DNA of 64,000 nucleotides from Didymella arachidicola (lineage: Eukaryota; Ascomycota; Dothideomycetes; Pleosporales; Didymellaceae), in contig CM049985.1 in NCBI GenBank assembly GCA_016630955.3, forward strand, positions 2,480,001 through 2,544,000, written 5' to 3'. Position numbers and translations under genes: made by a program. Under the pieces are notes generated by a model. That model did no database searches and was not told the DNA's origin. It was given only the letters and a program-made list of their open reading frames with translations. This document shows, one piece after another, positions 1 to 10,516 of the stretch (position 1 is its first letter; each line of letters opens with the position of its first letter).

Positions 1-166
1 GCTTCCAATTTACCAGATCTTTCGATGTGTAGATTGGCAGCCCAGGAAAGACGTGGAACGTGGAATTCACGAGGTAGTATGTATCATCCACGAGCACAAC
101 GGAAGGGTCAGGCGCAAAGCCTGGAATGATGGGATTCACTTGGCCGTCAACTCCCATAATGGGCAT
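1..166 (-). CDS. GH43 glycoside hydrolase, N-terminal fragment (runs off the left edge)
   Basis: On the minus strand an ATG at 166 opens a frame that reaches the window edge without a stop, giving about 55 residues. The start of the chain reads NPIIPGFAPDPSVV and then DDTYYLVNST, followed by a stretch ending IYTSKDLVNW. This is the hallmark first blade of family 43 beta-xylosidases/alpha-arabinofuranosidases, where the Asp in PDPS is the general base. Family knowledge: these enzymes trim xylan and arabinan side chains, outside or inside the cell. An in-frame stop lies a few codons upstream of the ATG, which supports this start, although an upstream exon cannot be excluded; a second in-frame ATG is at 157. 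The five-bladed propeller and the remaining catalytic acids lie outside the window, so subfamily and substrate cannot be given. Confidence 0.85.
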   Translation of the reverse strand, partial: MPIMGVDGQVNPIIPGFAPDPSVVLVDDTYYLVNSTFHVFPGLPIYTSKDLVNWK

Positions 167-1580
167 TCTGCGGTTGACTTCGAACTAGAAAGATGCGCAG
201 AGCTTTTGAAAGCACGTCTTGCAGGGCGGCACCCAACAAGACATGCCATGGCATTCAGTGCAGGCTGAATGCACTGCCGCAGGCTAAATGCAATGATAGG
301 GCTGCCCCACAAAAGTACACATCCAGTTTGCATGCTAACACAGTTTGTGTCCCTCCTCTGACATCGTGCCTTCCTGCACTAAGCTCCGATAGGCATAGCG
401 CCTGGAGGAGCCGACCAAGTTGACCTTGGGGAAAAAGTCGTGCTTCTCCACATCCTCGTATGTCGCGAATATTCCCTTAAACAGAAGCGTTCATACACAT
501 GATCACAAATGTACCATTTGCTTTGCGGTCTCGAACATGTAATTGCGTGTGGACGGGCCAAGACGCTGCAACCCTTGCTGTTAATCCGAAGTATTGATGC
601 ATTCAAAAAGCGTTCTTCATAGGGTCCTGCAGGGTCGATTAGATGGGCACTTCTCAACCACGGCTCATACTTCACTTGCTTACCGCCAACTAGTCCTCGA
701 GGAATCCCATGTCCGGGATGACGAACATTCCCCAGTCGAGTCGCTAGTCTTGAGCTACACGAGAACCCGGATATGGCAAGGAGACCATTGTAGTCAACTT
801 AGACTCTGTCACGAGCCACAGGGCGTAGAAATAGAAACCGAATATCTCTCATCTTCTGGGCATTTCAGGCTTGCATATGACTTCTCCTGTGGCAGTAGGA
901 TTATCGTAGCCACGTAAGCTATCATTCGCCTACCATGGATGTGGTAACTGATTCGACAGTCTTTCCTTCCCTGAACGATTGTAGCCAACAGAGATATTAT
1001 TAGCACGAGAAGGGCACGACATTTGACCCTGGATCCATTCTATTTTCCGAGAACCTAGGTAACATCTGACTTCTTCTACAGATTCAAGGTCAGTGTAGCC
1101 AGCAAATGTGTCATTTGTGTACCAGATATACGACAGCTGACGCGTACTGCCATCCTGTCCGCCAACCAGGGTACTAGAGTGGCCCTGGGACTACCGAAAA
1201 GGATGGCCAATTGTAGCCAACAGAGTGATCGAACCTGTTTCAAGAGATGCGATATTCAACCTTGAATGCCTCCTTTTACCTTTTTTCTGCGGTACCAGGG
1301 CCGATGCAACCAGCAGAAGTGTTATTAGAACCCTGGAGGCTTCAAGAATGTCGCCGTGTGCATCCGAGTTTCCACACTGTCCAAGTCTGCAAAGGAGATT
1401 GAACCGTGGTTGGGGGCGAGTTCCGCGGTACGAAAGGCATTTCATGTTCAAGTATATAAGTAGTCCTTGAAACGCACTTTTATTAGCAGCATACACTCTG
1501 ACAATACCGTTTGAATATCTTCATTCCAAGCTTTTACAAGACACTTCAAGTACAGTACTACTTCCCTCTTTATATCAAGA
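167..1580. other. non-coding stretch with degenerate repeats
   Basis: No frame here shows family similarity or a sensible exon chain; the open frames are short and overlap on both strands. Between about 977 and 1340 a roughly 110-bp unit seems to recur in decayed form. A TATA-like tatataag at 1453-1460 lies about 120 bp before the next gene and may be its promoter. Confidence 0.5.
977..1340. repeat. degenerate ~110-bp tandem repeat
   Basis: The 16-mer attgtagccaacagag occurs at about 978-993 and again at about 1209-1225. Related blocks begin near 1096 (gtgtagccagcaaatg) and 1307 (caaccagcagaagtgttatt). Start spacings are about 113, 113 and 98 bp. Differences between copies are mostly transitions. 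The unit is not coding in any frame I can see. Confidence 0.4.
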
Positions 1581-2630
1581 ATGTCAGAGTATATGAAGAC
1601 ATCAGAGGAACACTTCAAGATGGATCTCGCCTACCTCGGCCAACACGAGGCTCGCTACGTCCAAAAGCAAATGCAAATTGTGCTTTCAAAGACCGAAAAC
1701 CTCCTCAATCTCTTTTCCGAGGAAAAAACCACCCCTGACTACCTCCACTACTGGCTTTCCAAGTACCACGGACCATACAAAAGTGAGCAAGGAGTCGCTC
1801 ATTACATCGTAAATACATACAAAGAGATTTACGAAACACTCGCCAACAGAATTCGCCACAGCCTCACACACGCGCTTAGAGCTCCCCTCCCCGCTCTGAT
1901 CAGATTCCTCCTAGGCTCCGACGGCTTCACGAAAGAGCGCGACTGGAGGAACATCATCGCGCACAACGCAGGTGTTCCCGTGCCCTACGAACGCATCGAC
2001 GAAGACCAGATCGTCAATCGGAGGTTCGACCCAGGCCGCTTCCTTGACGAAAGCACGCCGATCCTGCAAGATCTGAAGAAGGATCTGGAGTTGTTTCTGT
2101 CCTGGCTTGATCGGGATATCGATCACTATCCTATCCTGGAAGTGGAGGAGCCGGTGTACGATCCGTACAACGAGCACGATTTCCTGCGCGAGTTGGAAGC
2201 TGAGGGAAATCCTCACGTGATTCAGCTTCAAGCTAAACAGACGGGTTTGGAGAAACGTGCTGAGTTTCATCGAGAGGAAGCAGCCAGGATCGAAGATTTT
2301 TATTCCACGCTGGCGAAGGATATGTCGGAGGAATTGAGGCAGCAGGCCAGCGATACGGAGGCCAGGATGTACGGTGTCTGCGCGCAGAAATCTGCGCGTG
2401 TCAGAGAGATCTGGTGTGAGCGAGAGGCAGCAGCAGCAGAGTCTGGTGCTCAGTGGGTAGTGTCAGAGGGTGATGATACCTCTGAGAGCTCGTCTTGGAG
2501 CGAGCTGGAGGAGTTTGACTGGGATGGTGCTGGTGCCCAGTGGAACACGGATACGGAGCTGGATGGGGAGGAGGAGGAGGAGGAGGAGGATAAGGGCTGG
2601 TGTTCAACGAGTGGTGAGATGGAGTGGTGA
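1581..2630 (+). CDS. hypothetical acidic protein, 349 aa
   Basis: One uninterrupted frame starts at the first ATG after a TATA-like box. I do not recognise the family. The N-terminal two thirds look helical and mixed-charge, with an aromatic segment around residues 50-90 and a stretch around 105-150 (RDWRNIIAHNAG). That stretch recalls HEPN-like or cap-like RNxxxH arrangements (R-N-I-I-A-H), but this is only a weak resemblance. Residues 215-280 look like coiled coil (long Glu/Arg/Ala runs). The last 80 residues are highly acidic and end in a poly-Glu tract encoded by a gag/gaa microsatellite near 2565-2590. There is no signal peptide or membrane span, so a cytosolic or nuclear site is likely. 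A perfect hairpin lies about 175 bp past the stop. Function unknown. Confidence 0.7.
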   Translation: MSEYMKTSEEHFKMDLAYLGQHEARYVQKQMQIVLSKTENLLNLFSEEKTTPDYLHYWLSKYHGPYKSEQGVAHYIVNTYKEIYETLANRIRHSLTHALRAPLPALIRFLLGSDGFTKERDWRNIIAHNAGVPVPYERIDEDQIVNRRFDPGRFLDESTPILQDLKKDLELFLSWLDRDIDHYPILEVEEPVYDPYNEHDFLRELEAEGNPHVIQLQAKQTGLEKRAEFHREEAARIEDFYSTLAKDMSEELRQQASDTEARMYGVCAQKSARVREIWCEREAAAAESGAQWVVSEGDDTSESSSWSELEEFDWDGAGAQWNTDTELDGEEEEEEEDKGWCSTSGEMEW

Positions 2631-2805
2631 GATGGAGTGGACTGGGCACGGCGTTGATGGGGCTGTGAGTACCTCGAGCCTGGCGGACGTTGGCAGTGGA
2701 GTGGGAGAGGCTGGTTTGGAGGAAGCAGATGAATCGTGGGGTATAAGAGGGGTGGTAGGAAAAGTACTGAAGGACATCGCCGGAGGAATCGAGACAGCAG
2801 TGCGT

Positions 2806-2855
2806 TGTCAACAGGTGGGCACCCCAGCAAGGAGGCCTTCGCCCACCTGTTGACA
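2806..2855. repeat. perfect 15-bp inverted repeat (hairpin)
   Basis: The arms tgtcaacaggtgggc (2806-2820) and gcccacctgttgaca (2841-2855) are exact reverse complements around a 20-nt loop. It lies between two convergent genes (stops at 2630 and 3026), where a 3' processing signal or protein-binding palindrome could sit. Confidence 0.75.
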
Positions 2856-3025
2856 GAAAGCGTACAGAGCAATGGATCGACCAAGGCCACTTCGCTGAGG
2901 TACCCACACTTGAAGAATACCGACAGTAGCCGCCATTGAAAACAATTCACTCTATAGTGTCATTGTTAGGATAGTCTCTCGACTACCTCCGGAGTACATA
3001 ATGGCCAAAGCTCGCGCGCTTGCAC

Positions 3026-4170
3026 CTACTTCCCATTCTCAAACTCCAGCCCACTCTCCTTCCTCACCGCGCCATATACACTCGGCATGTCGCCCTTATC
3101 ACCCAGATGCTCTTTCACCTCATCCAGCCTCGCCCGCGCCACATCAAGCCCCTTAACACTGGTCCCGCTCTGATCAGCAAGGGCCTTCGCGTGTCTAGCG
3201 TCCTTCCTCGCAAGATCAATATGGAACAGAGGTTCCTCGCGCTTGTAGTAATCGCCCTGCAGCATTCGCTGGGAGTAGGCAGTGTAAGGGCCGGGAAACA
3301 TGGCGCTAATGAAGTTGTGTAGATTATCCACGCCGAGGCCGGATTTTTCGGCCAGCACGTGGCCCTCGGAGAGCTGGTTGACCATGTTCAGGACGAATGT
3401 GTTGCCGATGACTTTGAGAAGGGTTGCGTTGCCTGCCGGCTGTGAAGAGAGGTTGATTGTTGCGCGACCCATGACACCGTCGGTGTACGGTAGGACTCTG
3501 TTGACGGCGTCAGGGGCGCCAGCGGCTACGCAGACGAGCGAGCCTGCGTCGGCCATGGCGGGCGCACCGAAGACGGGCATTCCGACGAATTGTGCGCCGG
3601 CGGATATGATCTTTTTCTCGAGAGCATTGGTCGTGTCGGGGTGCACAGTGGAGCAGTCGACGATCAGTTTACCTTTGACATCGGACTGTAGGATAGTGTC
3701 GACGGTGTCATTCACAGCCGCGTCATCTCCTACGCACATGAAGATTACGTCACTGTCCTTTACGGCATTCAGAATCGTGGGTGCTACTTTGGTTTTGTCG
3801 AAGCCGAGTTTGGAGGACAGCTCATCTGATCGCTTTTGCGTGCGGTTATACAGGATCAGAGGTTTGTCGAGCTTGCCCTTGGAAACGAGGTTGGCACACA
3901 TGCCCTGAGGATACAATGTTAGCACGTCATGGTTCCGGTGTTGATGTTGAGTGCCGTGAAGATGCCATAGATGTATTGCCCAGCTCTTGCTTGTGTGCTC
4001 TCACTATGAAACCATCCGTGCTCTTGAAGATGTGCATGTGCTTGGCTCTGCTACGGGTGTAGTGGGACTTGAACTCGTATTCGATCAAGTTTTCATCTGA
4101 TTAGATTATCTGCCGGGGCACTTACCCTTCCCATGTTGCCGAGGCCGATCCAAGCGAGTTGCGGAGCCAT
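3026..4170 (-). CDS. 3-hydroxyisobutyrate dehydrogenase-like NAD(P)-dependent oxidoreductase
   Basis: Two exons, 4126-4170 and 3026-3904, join in phase across an intron with GTAAGT, a GCTAAC branch site and CAG, giving 307 residues. The junction rebuilds the Rossmann fingerprint GLGNMGRG (residues 9-16), which neither exon carries alone. The rest fits the beta-hydroxyacid dehydrogenase family. There is a DCST substrate-binding motif at 98-101, the catalytic Lys179 in a K-x3-N motif (K179, N183), and an all-helical C-terminal dimer domain. The usual P-V-S-G-G motif is replaced by PVFGAP (125-130), so the substrate may differ from valine-derived 3-hydroxyisobutyrate. No obvious mitochondrial presequence is present. 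Alternatives are tartronate-semialdehyde reductase-like, glyoxylate reductase-like, or the fungal 6PGDH-like proteins of unknown substrate. It is divergent from the N-acetylglutamate synthase gene. Confidence 0.9.
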
Positions 4171-4577
4171 GTTGATATCGATGTAACTTGACTGTTGATG
4201 TCTGAAGACGGAGATGTAAAGTCCTGTTGTCGAGTATTCCCGCAGTAGCTCGAGACGCCAAGTACTTATACACGGCACTTAAACCCGTCGTTCATAAGGT
4301 CATACCCGGGTTTGTAATGCTCGCGGAGCACACGGATGACAAACGAAAAGGGCCGAATCCGGCTGTGACGCAGCGGCAGCTTATCGATAAAAAATTCGCC
4401 AAAGCTCTGGGGTCGAAAACATGTGCACGCGGCATTTCTTCACACCGCAAATCGCGCGTCTGCTGTATAAACCCCTCAATGTGTTCAGGAGCTGGACGGT
4501 AGCATGAAGAATGGTCATTTGCAAAGCCCCAGTCTGGGGCTTGGGGCGGGCTTCGACGAAGGTGAGGATTAGTCGTT

Positions 4578-4584
4578 TGACTCA
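4578..4584 (+). promoter_or_regulatory. candidate Gcn4/CPC1 site (TGACTCA)
   Basis: An exact TGACTCA is seen here, the consensus for the bZIP regulator of general amino-acid control (Gcn4 in yeast, CPC1/CpcA in moulds). Its last base is the A of the ATG chosen for the arginine-pathway gene. Either the site is a chance match, or the true transcript starts further down or is spliced from an upstream exon. Confidence 0.4.
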
Positions 4585-6737
4585 TGGCAGTGTGGGGAAG
4601 TGGCTGCAATACTGATCCGCAGCAGCTCCCCAGGCTCGATAGCACGAGCAGCGTGGTAGAGAAGACGTTTACTTCGCAATTGCACACAACAGCATGCCTC
4701 AATGCTCTGAACATTCGCCGGGCTTCGAGCGATGCGAAAGCACGGCAGCGAGCTGAACGCGACCAATTGACGCGCCTGCTCAAGCAGTCCGACGCCAAGC
4801 GGGATGCGCGCAACTATATCAAGCACTTCGACGTGGCTAAGAAGGCGCCTGTGGAAGCCGCACCGAGGAGCAGACCGGCCGTGAGCGCCTACAACGACCC
4901 AGCCACGGCGCTCACAGGCGTCAATCTTGGCAACCTGTACGAGCCCTCGGTCTTCACGCGCGAGCCACTGCCCGAAGAGAAGTTCAAGGAGCATCCAGAG
5001 GAGCCGATTCACCTCGCACTGGTGAAGATACGGCAGCCGCAGGCCCTCGATGATGCGACCCTGGGCGGCATCGCTGCGACGCTGAGTCAATTGGCGCAGC
5101 TGGGCCTGAGCATCGCCGTTGTGCTGGACTGCGACGACGATGCCTCCTGCGATACGGCACACGCAAGACCGCCCCTCGAAGACACAATCAGACAGCAGGC
5201 GACGCGCACGGTGGCCGCCCTGCAGAGGCACAATGAGCCTGGCGCTCTGCTGGTCGAACACGCACTCAGCTACGCAAGCCTGGGCGACGAAGGGCTGAGC
5301 ACCGCCCATGTGCGGGGAGACGTCGAGGTCAAGGACAACTACCTTCTCTTCCCACCCATTGACGATGGCGTTATACCTGTCATCCCTCCCTTCGCCTTCG
5401 ATGCAGACTTGAAGCGAGTCACTGTCCTTGCTGACGACGTAGTCCTAGCATTAACTAGGGAATTTGCTGGCCTGTCTGGAGGGACAAGCAGTGGCGTGGA
5501 AAGCACCGCACACGGACACCATGACGTCTACGACCGGCCCATCTTGGACCGCATCATTATTCTGGATCCTCTCGGTGGCATACCTTCTGAAAACAGGGCA
5601 GACGGTGCACATGTCTTTGTCAATCTCGAAGCAGAATTCCGCGACATCAAGGAAGAGCTTGCAAAGGTGTCATCAGATGCAAAGTCAGTAGCTGCTGAGA
5701 GACAGCCATCGTCACCAGGCAATGGGCATACATTCTCACAGTCTGTGGGGACCGAGCACGTATCTCGATCAGGTCTTCCCAGGCACCACATCAACGACAT
5801 CCTGCCCCCTGATCGCCACACAAAGAACCTCAACGTTGTCGAACGCGCCCTCAAGCTCCTCCCATCCTCGTCTTCTGGTCTCATTCTTAATCCCCATGAG
5901 GCAGCCACTGAGTCGCTCCCTGCCGCCGACTCTTCTGGCTTGCGTCTCAAGCCTTCTCCGAATCCTCTGATTCACAATGTCCTCACGGACAAGCCAATGG
6001 TCTCCTCCTCGCTCCCAACATCGCCCCTCAGCCGTCTGCACGACAGACATGCTCCAAAACCTTCTACTTTCCTTAAGAAGGGAATCCCGCTGACGATGAT
6101 CCCTGACCCGCGGGTCTGCGGTCCCTGGCAGCCGCCCTCAACGGGCTATCCAAGCATCGATTTGGCGAATGATCCGCGCATCAATCTGCCGAAACTCGTC
6201 GATCTGATCAATGACTCGTTCAAACGAAAGCTGGATCCAAAGGACTATCTTAAGCGCGTCGAGGGCCGCGTGGCAGGCATAATCATCGCAGGCGACTACG
6301 AGGGTGGCGCGATATGTACGTGGGAGACGCCTTCCAAGCTGTCCCAGCACAGCTTCTTCACGTCCTCTGCTCCTCAAATCGAAAATAAAGACTCGCCGCA
6401 CTGGGTTCCGTACCTCGACAAGTTCGCTGTCTTGACGTCGAGTCAGGGCTCAGGTGGCGTAAGTGATATCGTCTGGGCTGCTCTCGTGAGAACGTGTTTC
6501 CCGCGCGGCGTCGTGTGGAGGAGCCGCACGAGCAATCCTGTCAACAAGTGGTACCAGGAGCGCAGCACGGGGATGTGGAACCTGCCCGGTGGGCAGTGGA
6601 CCATGTTCTGGACCGTGGAGGGGGTGACAGCTGGCTGGGGAGGCGTCGAGAATTGCAGTAAGGAAATGAAGAGGTGGGATGCGTATGTTGATGTTTGCTC
6701 GGGGATTGAGCCAAGTTGGCTGGACTCGAAGAAGTAG
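4584..6737 (+). CDS. ARG2: N-acetylglutamate synthase, mitochondrial (amino-acid N-acetyltransferase)
   Basis: A single 717-residue frame. It catalyses the first step of ornithine/arginine synthesis, acetylating glutamate from acetyl-CoA in the mitochondrial matrix. The N-terminal 70 residues are rich in Arg/Lys/Ser and poor in acid, as in a presequence. Residues 130-480 match the degenerate amino-acid-kinase-like part of fungal enzymes. The C-terminal acetyltransferase domain (about 530-700) carries the conserved stretches DPKDYLKRVEGRVAGIIIAG, a DKFAVL block, GVSDIVW and SRTSNPVNKWYQERS. The length fits the fungal family (about 600-720). The first ATG overlaps a TGACTCA site and no other Met is near, so an upstream non-contiguous start remains possible. 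The spacer of about 410 bp to the divergent oxidoreductase presumably holds both promoters. No arginine-attenuator-type uORF was recognised. Confidence 0.9.
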   Translation: MAVWGSGCNTDPQQLPRLDSTSSVVEKTFTSQLHTTACLNALNIRRASSDAKARQRAERDQLTRLLKQSDAKRDARNYIKHFDVAKKAPVEAAPRSRPAVSAYNDPATALTGVNLGNLYEPSVFTREPLPEEKFKEHPEEPIHLALVKIRQPQALDDATLGGIAATLSQLAQLGLSIAVVLDCDDDASCDTAHARPPLEDTIRQQATRTVAALQRHNEPGALLVEHALSYASLGDEGLSTAHVRGDVEVKDNYLLFPPIDDGVIPVIPPFAFDADLKRVTVLADDVVLALTREFAGLSGGTSSGVESTAHGHHDVYDRPILDRIIILDPLGGIPSENRADGAHVFVNLEAEFRDIKEELAKVSSDAKSVAAERQPSSPGNGHTFSQSVGTEHVSRSGLPRHHINDILPPDRHTKNLNVVERALKLLPSSSSGLILNPHEAATESLPAADSSGLRLKPSPNPLIHNVLTDKPMVSSSLPTSPLSRLHDRHAPKPSTFLKKGIPLTMIPDPRVCGPWQPPSTGYPSIDLANDPRINLPKLVDLINDSFKRKLDPKDYLKRVEGRVAGIIIAGDYEGGAICTWETPSKLSQHSFFTSSAPQIENKDSPHWVPYLDKFAVLTSSQGSGGVSDIVWAALVRTCFPRGVVWRSRTSNPVNKWYQERSTGMWNLPGGQWTMFWTVEGVTAGWGGVENCSKEMKRWDAYVDVCSGIEPSWLDSKK

Positions 6738-7758
6738 CATCAATGCCAACTAGCACTGTAGTGGCCCTGGCATTGAAGACGCTGGACGCATGATTCTGTG
6801 GTCTTCGCGAGGGATTGCCTAGGTGCGAAGGCGTTTCCCTTCGATAGTCTGAATGTCGGTGATGGTGTGCAGCCCAAGACGGTGCTTGAAGCGTAGAACA
6901 AAGTCATGGACCTGTTGCCTCTGGCTCCTTTCAGCTGCCATCATGAAGGGTCCGGGTTTCAGGGTGCGAGTCGTCATTTCGGCGCGAACAGTGTTGCATT
7001 TGTTGATCTCTCTTGCAGGGAGGAAAGGTGTTGAATGGATGGATTATTCGAGTGCAAGGCTGCAGGGCGCCAATATGTACGCCCGTTGCACCACGGGACC
7101 TAACACTAGCGCTGTGGGGTGACCCAGACAGGCTCAGGACATTATCATCACTTCTTCAGCCCTGATACGTGCGACCATATCCCCAACTGTGTATACCGGT
7201 CATCTTCAATCATCCTTTCCACACAAACAATTTTCCAGCAAATGATCCGAGATTCGACGCTAGAAGCAACGCAACCCCCCGATCCCTCTTTCAGAGTGAT
7301 GGCGTCACGCCAGCGTGACCTCAGTGAGCACTCGGTCCCCACTTCCCCGACCTCGCAAGTCCCTCCGCATCGCGCTATCCCACCCCAAGACAATGAAGTG
7401 TTGATCCCCGCGTTTTCAACCCCAGCATCTACCCCAGGCTTGGCCTAGCAAAGGCTTGGGTTGCAACTGCCGCAGGGGGGCAGCGTAGAAATCAGCCTGT
7501 AGAAACGACGAACGTTCGATGGCATGCCAATGACAGGGTTTCCTACTTGGTTGGCACGCACATGGCGATGCGAAGACTGACACTGGACGTCTTGGGTGCT
7601 GGGTACTTGAACGGGGCATCGCGCTCTTCCCACAATCTGCTTTGTTTTTTCACAGTTGTCCGCCTTAGCACAGGGCTTATCTCCGACGTCAGCACAACAA
7701 TCGCATCGAGTGAATCAGCATCTGGGCCTCTGCTGGAAAGCAACTGCGAGCCAGCACC
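6738..7758. other. intergenic, no gene seen
   Basis: About 1 kb without a frame that resembles a known family; short frames on both strands only. It contains the promoter of the transporter downstream. Confidence 0.6.
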
Positions 7759-9468
7759 ATGGGGTTCTTCAAGAAACCCACGTTGCGCACGCGCGACGAC
7801 CAGCGCACCAGCGCCGCAGAACTGACCCTGCGAGCCTCAATCCTGCCCCTCTGTCTCGTCACGATACTCTTTTTCCTCTGGGTACGCCAATTCCCCTGTT
7901 CAACACCTCATCTGACATTGCTAGGGCTTCTCATACGGCCTCATCGACACGCTGAACAAGCACTTCCAAGTCGAGCTCAACATCACGCGCGCACGCTCGT
8001 CGGGACTGCAGGCAGCTTACTTTGGCGCGTACCCGCTTGCTTCGCTGGGCCATGCGAACTGGCTGCTCAGACACTGGGGATACAAGACGGTGTTTATCTG
8101 GGGCCTGTTTCTGTTTGGCACGGGCGCGCTGCTGACATGGCCGTGTCTTGTGTACCGCTCGTTTGGCGGGTTCTGTGCGGCGACTTTTGTCATTGGGAAT
8201 GGGTTGGGCAGTCTGGAGACGGCTGCGAATCCGTATCGTGAGTTGATCGATAACTTCTGAAGAGAGTAAAGGGTGAGCTAATGAGTGGTTAGTTGCTGTG
8301 TGTGGACCCCCGAAGTACTCGGAGCTGCGCATCAATCTTGCGCAGGCGTTCAATGGTATCGGGACGGTCGTTGCGCCCGTACTTGGGTCCTACGTCTTCT
8401 TCGTCGACGTGGGTGAGGGCTCTGAGGCGCTCAAGAGCGTGCAATGGGTGTATCTCGCGATTGCGATCTTCGTCTACGTGCTGGCAGTGGTGTTCTACTT
8501 CGCCACGGTACGTCCTCAGGGCCCCAACACCTCTGCTGCTATGATTGATAGCTGACAACATGGATAGATTCCCGAGATTACAGATGCTGATATGGCCTTC
8601 CAGGCCGAAGTCACGAACGCAGGCACTGACGTCAAGCCCTTCCGCAAGCAGTACCGCCTCTTCCACGCCACCTTTGCGCAGTTTTGCTACACGGGCGCGC
8701 AAGTCGCCATCGCAGGCGCCTTTATCAACTACGTGACCGAATCGCGTATCGGCAGCTATGATGCCAACGGTGTCGCGCAACCAACCAGCGACGCAGACGC
8801 TGCCCGCTTTCTGGCTGGGGCGCAGGGAACCTTCACAGCAGGCAGGTTTGTGGGCAGCTTTACGATGAAGTTTGTCAAGCCGAGATGGACGTTTTTTGTG
8901 TTTATGAGTTGTTGCATGTAAGCCGCCCTCCTCGATCTCCACGCTCGTCCTGTTGTTATTGCCACTGTTATGTTTGATGAGAGCTGACCAGCCCAGCATC
9001 TTCCTCATTCCCGCCATCACCGAGCGCGGCAACGCAGGCATGAGCATGCTCTTCGTCGTGCTATTCTTCGAGTCCATTATCTTCCCTACCATTGTAGCGC
9101 TGGGCATGCGTGGGCTCGGCAAGTACAGCAAGCGCGGCTCCGGCTTCATCGTGGCTGGCGTGAGCGGCGGCGCCGTCGTGCCGCCTCTGCTCTTTGTGGC
9201 CGCTGACTCCAAGGGCAAGGCGAACGTCGCGACGGGGTATTCGCCGACTGCATTTGCGATGGTGGTCCCGCTGATGTTCTTTGTGGCTGCGTGGAGCTAC
9301 ACGGCGTGTGTGAATTTCGTTCCGGCGTACCGCAACATTGCGGATAGCTTCCACGAGACGAAGATTGGAGTTGTTAATAATGGGGCGAGTGATGCGGAGG
9401 GCACGTTTGGCAAGGATGGCTCGCCTTTGCAGACTGAGGCTGTTCACCATGAGGAGAAGAAGATCTAA
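7759..9468 (+). CDS. FucP-type MFS sugar permease
   Basis: Five exons (7759-7881, 7925-8237, 8293-8507, 8568-8917, 8997-9468) join in phase into 490 residues; every intron is 43-79 bp with GT..AG. The product looks like the L-fucose:proton symporter/glucose-galactose transporter branch of the major facilitator superfamily. The family signature FFLWGFSYGLIDTLNKHF lies around residues 37-55, and an ETAANPY motif (141-147) follows TM4. About 12 membrane spans are visible, with a long soluble loop after TM6 and a hydrophilic C-tail. It would import a hexose or deoxyhexose across the plasma membrane; the substrate cannot be told from sequence. No enzyme gene is adjacent. The start is the first ATG and gives a typical short charged leader (MGFFKKPTLRTRDD). 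Confidence 0.9.
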
Positions 9469-10516
9469 GGGCAAGGAGGCCGGCAGTGTCTACATGCAGG
9501 GGACTAAAATTGAAGGCAGGAGGAATACACGTAGACCCTGGGCACTTCATACAACTGCAATCACGAGATCTTGTGCGTCGGTCAAACAGCCATGTGGCGT
9601 GTTCAATGTCTCCCTCTACAGGCGCAAATACATTTGCTACATGTCATTACACCAGCTTGTTGGTTTCGCTGGCTGGATTCTCGAACGGGAGGAAAGCGCA
9701 CCGGTAGGATTTGGCCGGTTGAGTGCGTACGTCAGGCCTCGCAAGAGCATCCCAAAATAACCGCTCACACGCGTCATTGCTGTGGCTTTGTACATCGAGT
9801 AGCTCTACACTGCTGCCCACAGCAGGGTCTCCACACAAGACCTGTGTTCTGTCGTGGAGAATCTGCTAGCGTCCATTCATCCAGACTAAGCATAGCATCT
9901 TCAATCATCACTCTGACTCGCTGTGCTCAATGTGCTATACACTACAAAACACACTCGATGCCATACAAAACAGCGCACGAAAGACGGCTATAATCGCCTC
10001 CCCCACAAATCCCGTTCTTTGGTCGCACGGGGTTCCGTTGGCTGCCGTGCTGGCCGTGCTGGCCGGTGCGTGCGGTGGAGGAGCGTCAGAATGGCGCGTT
10101 CCTGAGATGGTCGCTGGATCAGCAGCGGCAGGAGCCTGACAGGTGCACGCGGTAAACAGCGGGTTGGACAACGCATCAGAGCGCGTTCGTCTGTCCACAG
10201 TCTGTCCATTGTTTCAGGCCCCGAGGGATGCTCACACTTGCTCGCACGTATCTGCGCATTCGCTCGCACGTATCCGCGCGTATTCGATAGGTGCCGAACG
10301 AGCCGCTAGCCTCGTTGCAGCCCATGCACCCCCCGCAGCCGTGCACTACTGAGGCGCAGGACGCTCGAAGCGCAGCAGCTCACACCTCAGCGTTTGCCTC
10401 TCCCACGGCAAGACCATGTCCCGCGACATCTGCCCCTTCTGCTGCCCCGTGCCGCAGCCATAGAGTACGCCCACGAGCAATGCGGCGGTCATGGACAAGA
10501 AGGCGCTCTTCTTCCC
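9469..10516. other. intergenic, no gene seen
   Basis: About 1 kb. GC-rich near 10,010-10,560, with only short overlapping frames. It should contain the promoter, and possibly an undetected first exon, of the GT90 gene. Confidence 0.5.

Noticed and set aside
4171..4583. Arginine attenuator peptide uORF
   Set aside because: That uORF belongs to the carbamoyl-phosphate synthetase small subunit in moulds, and no such peptide was recognised here.
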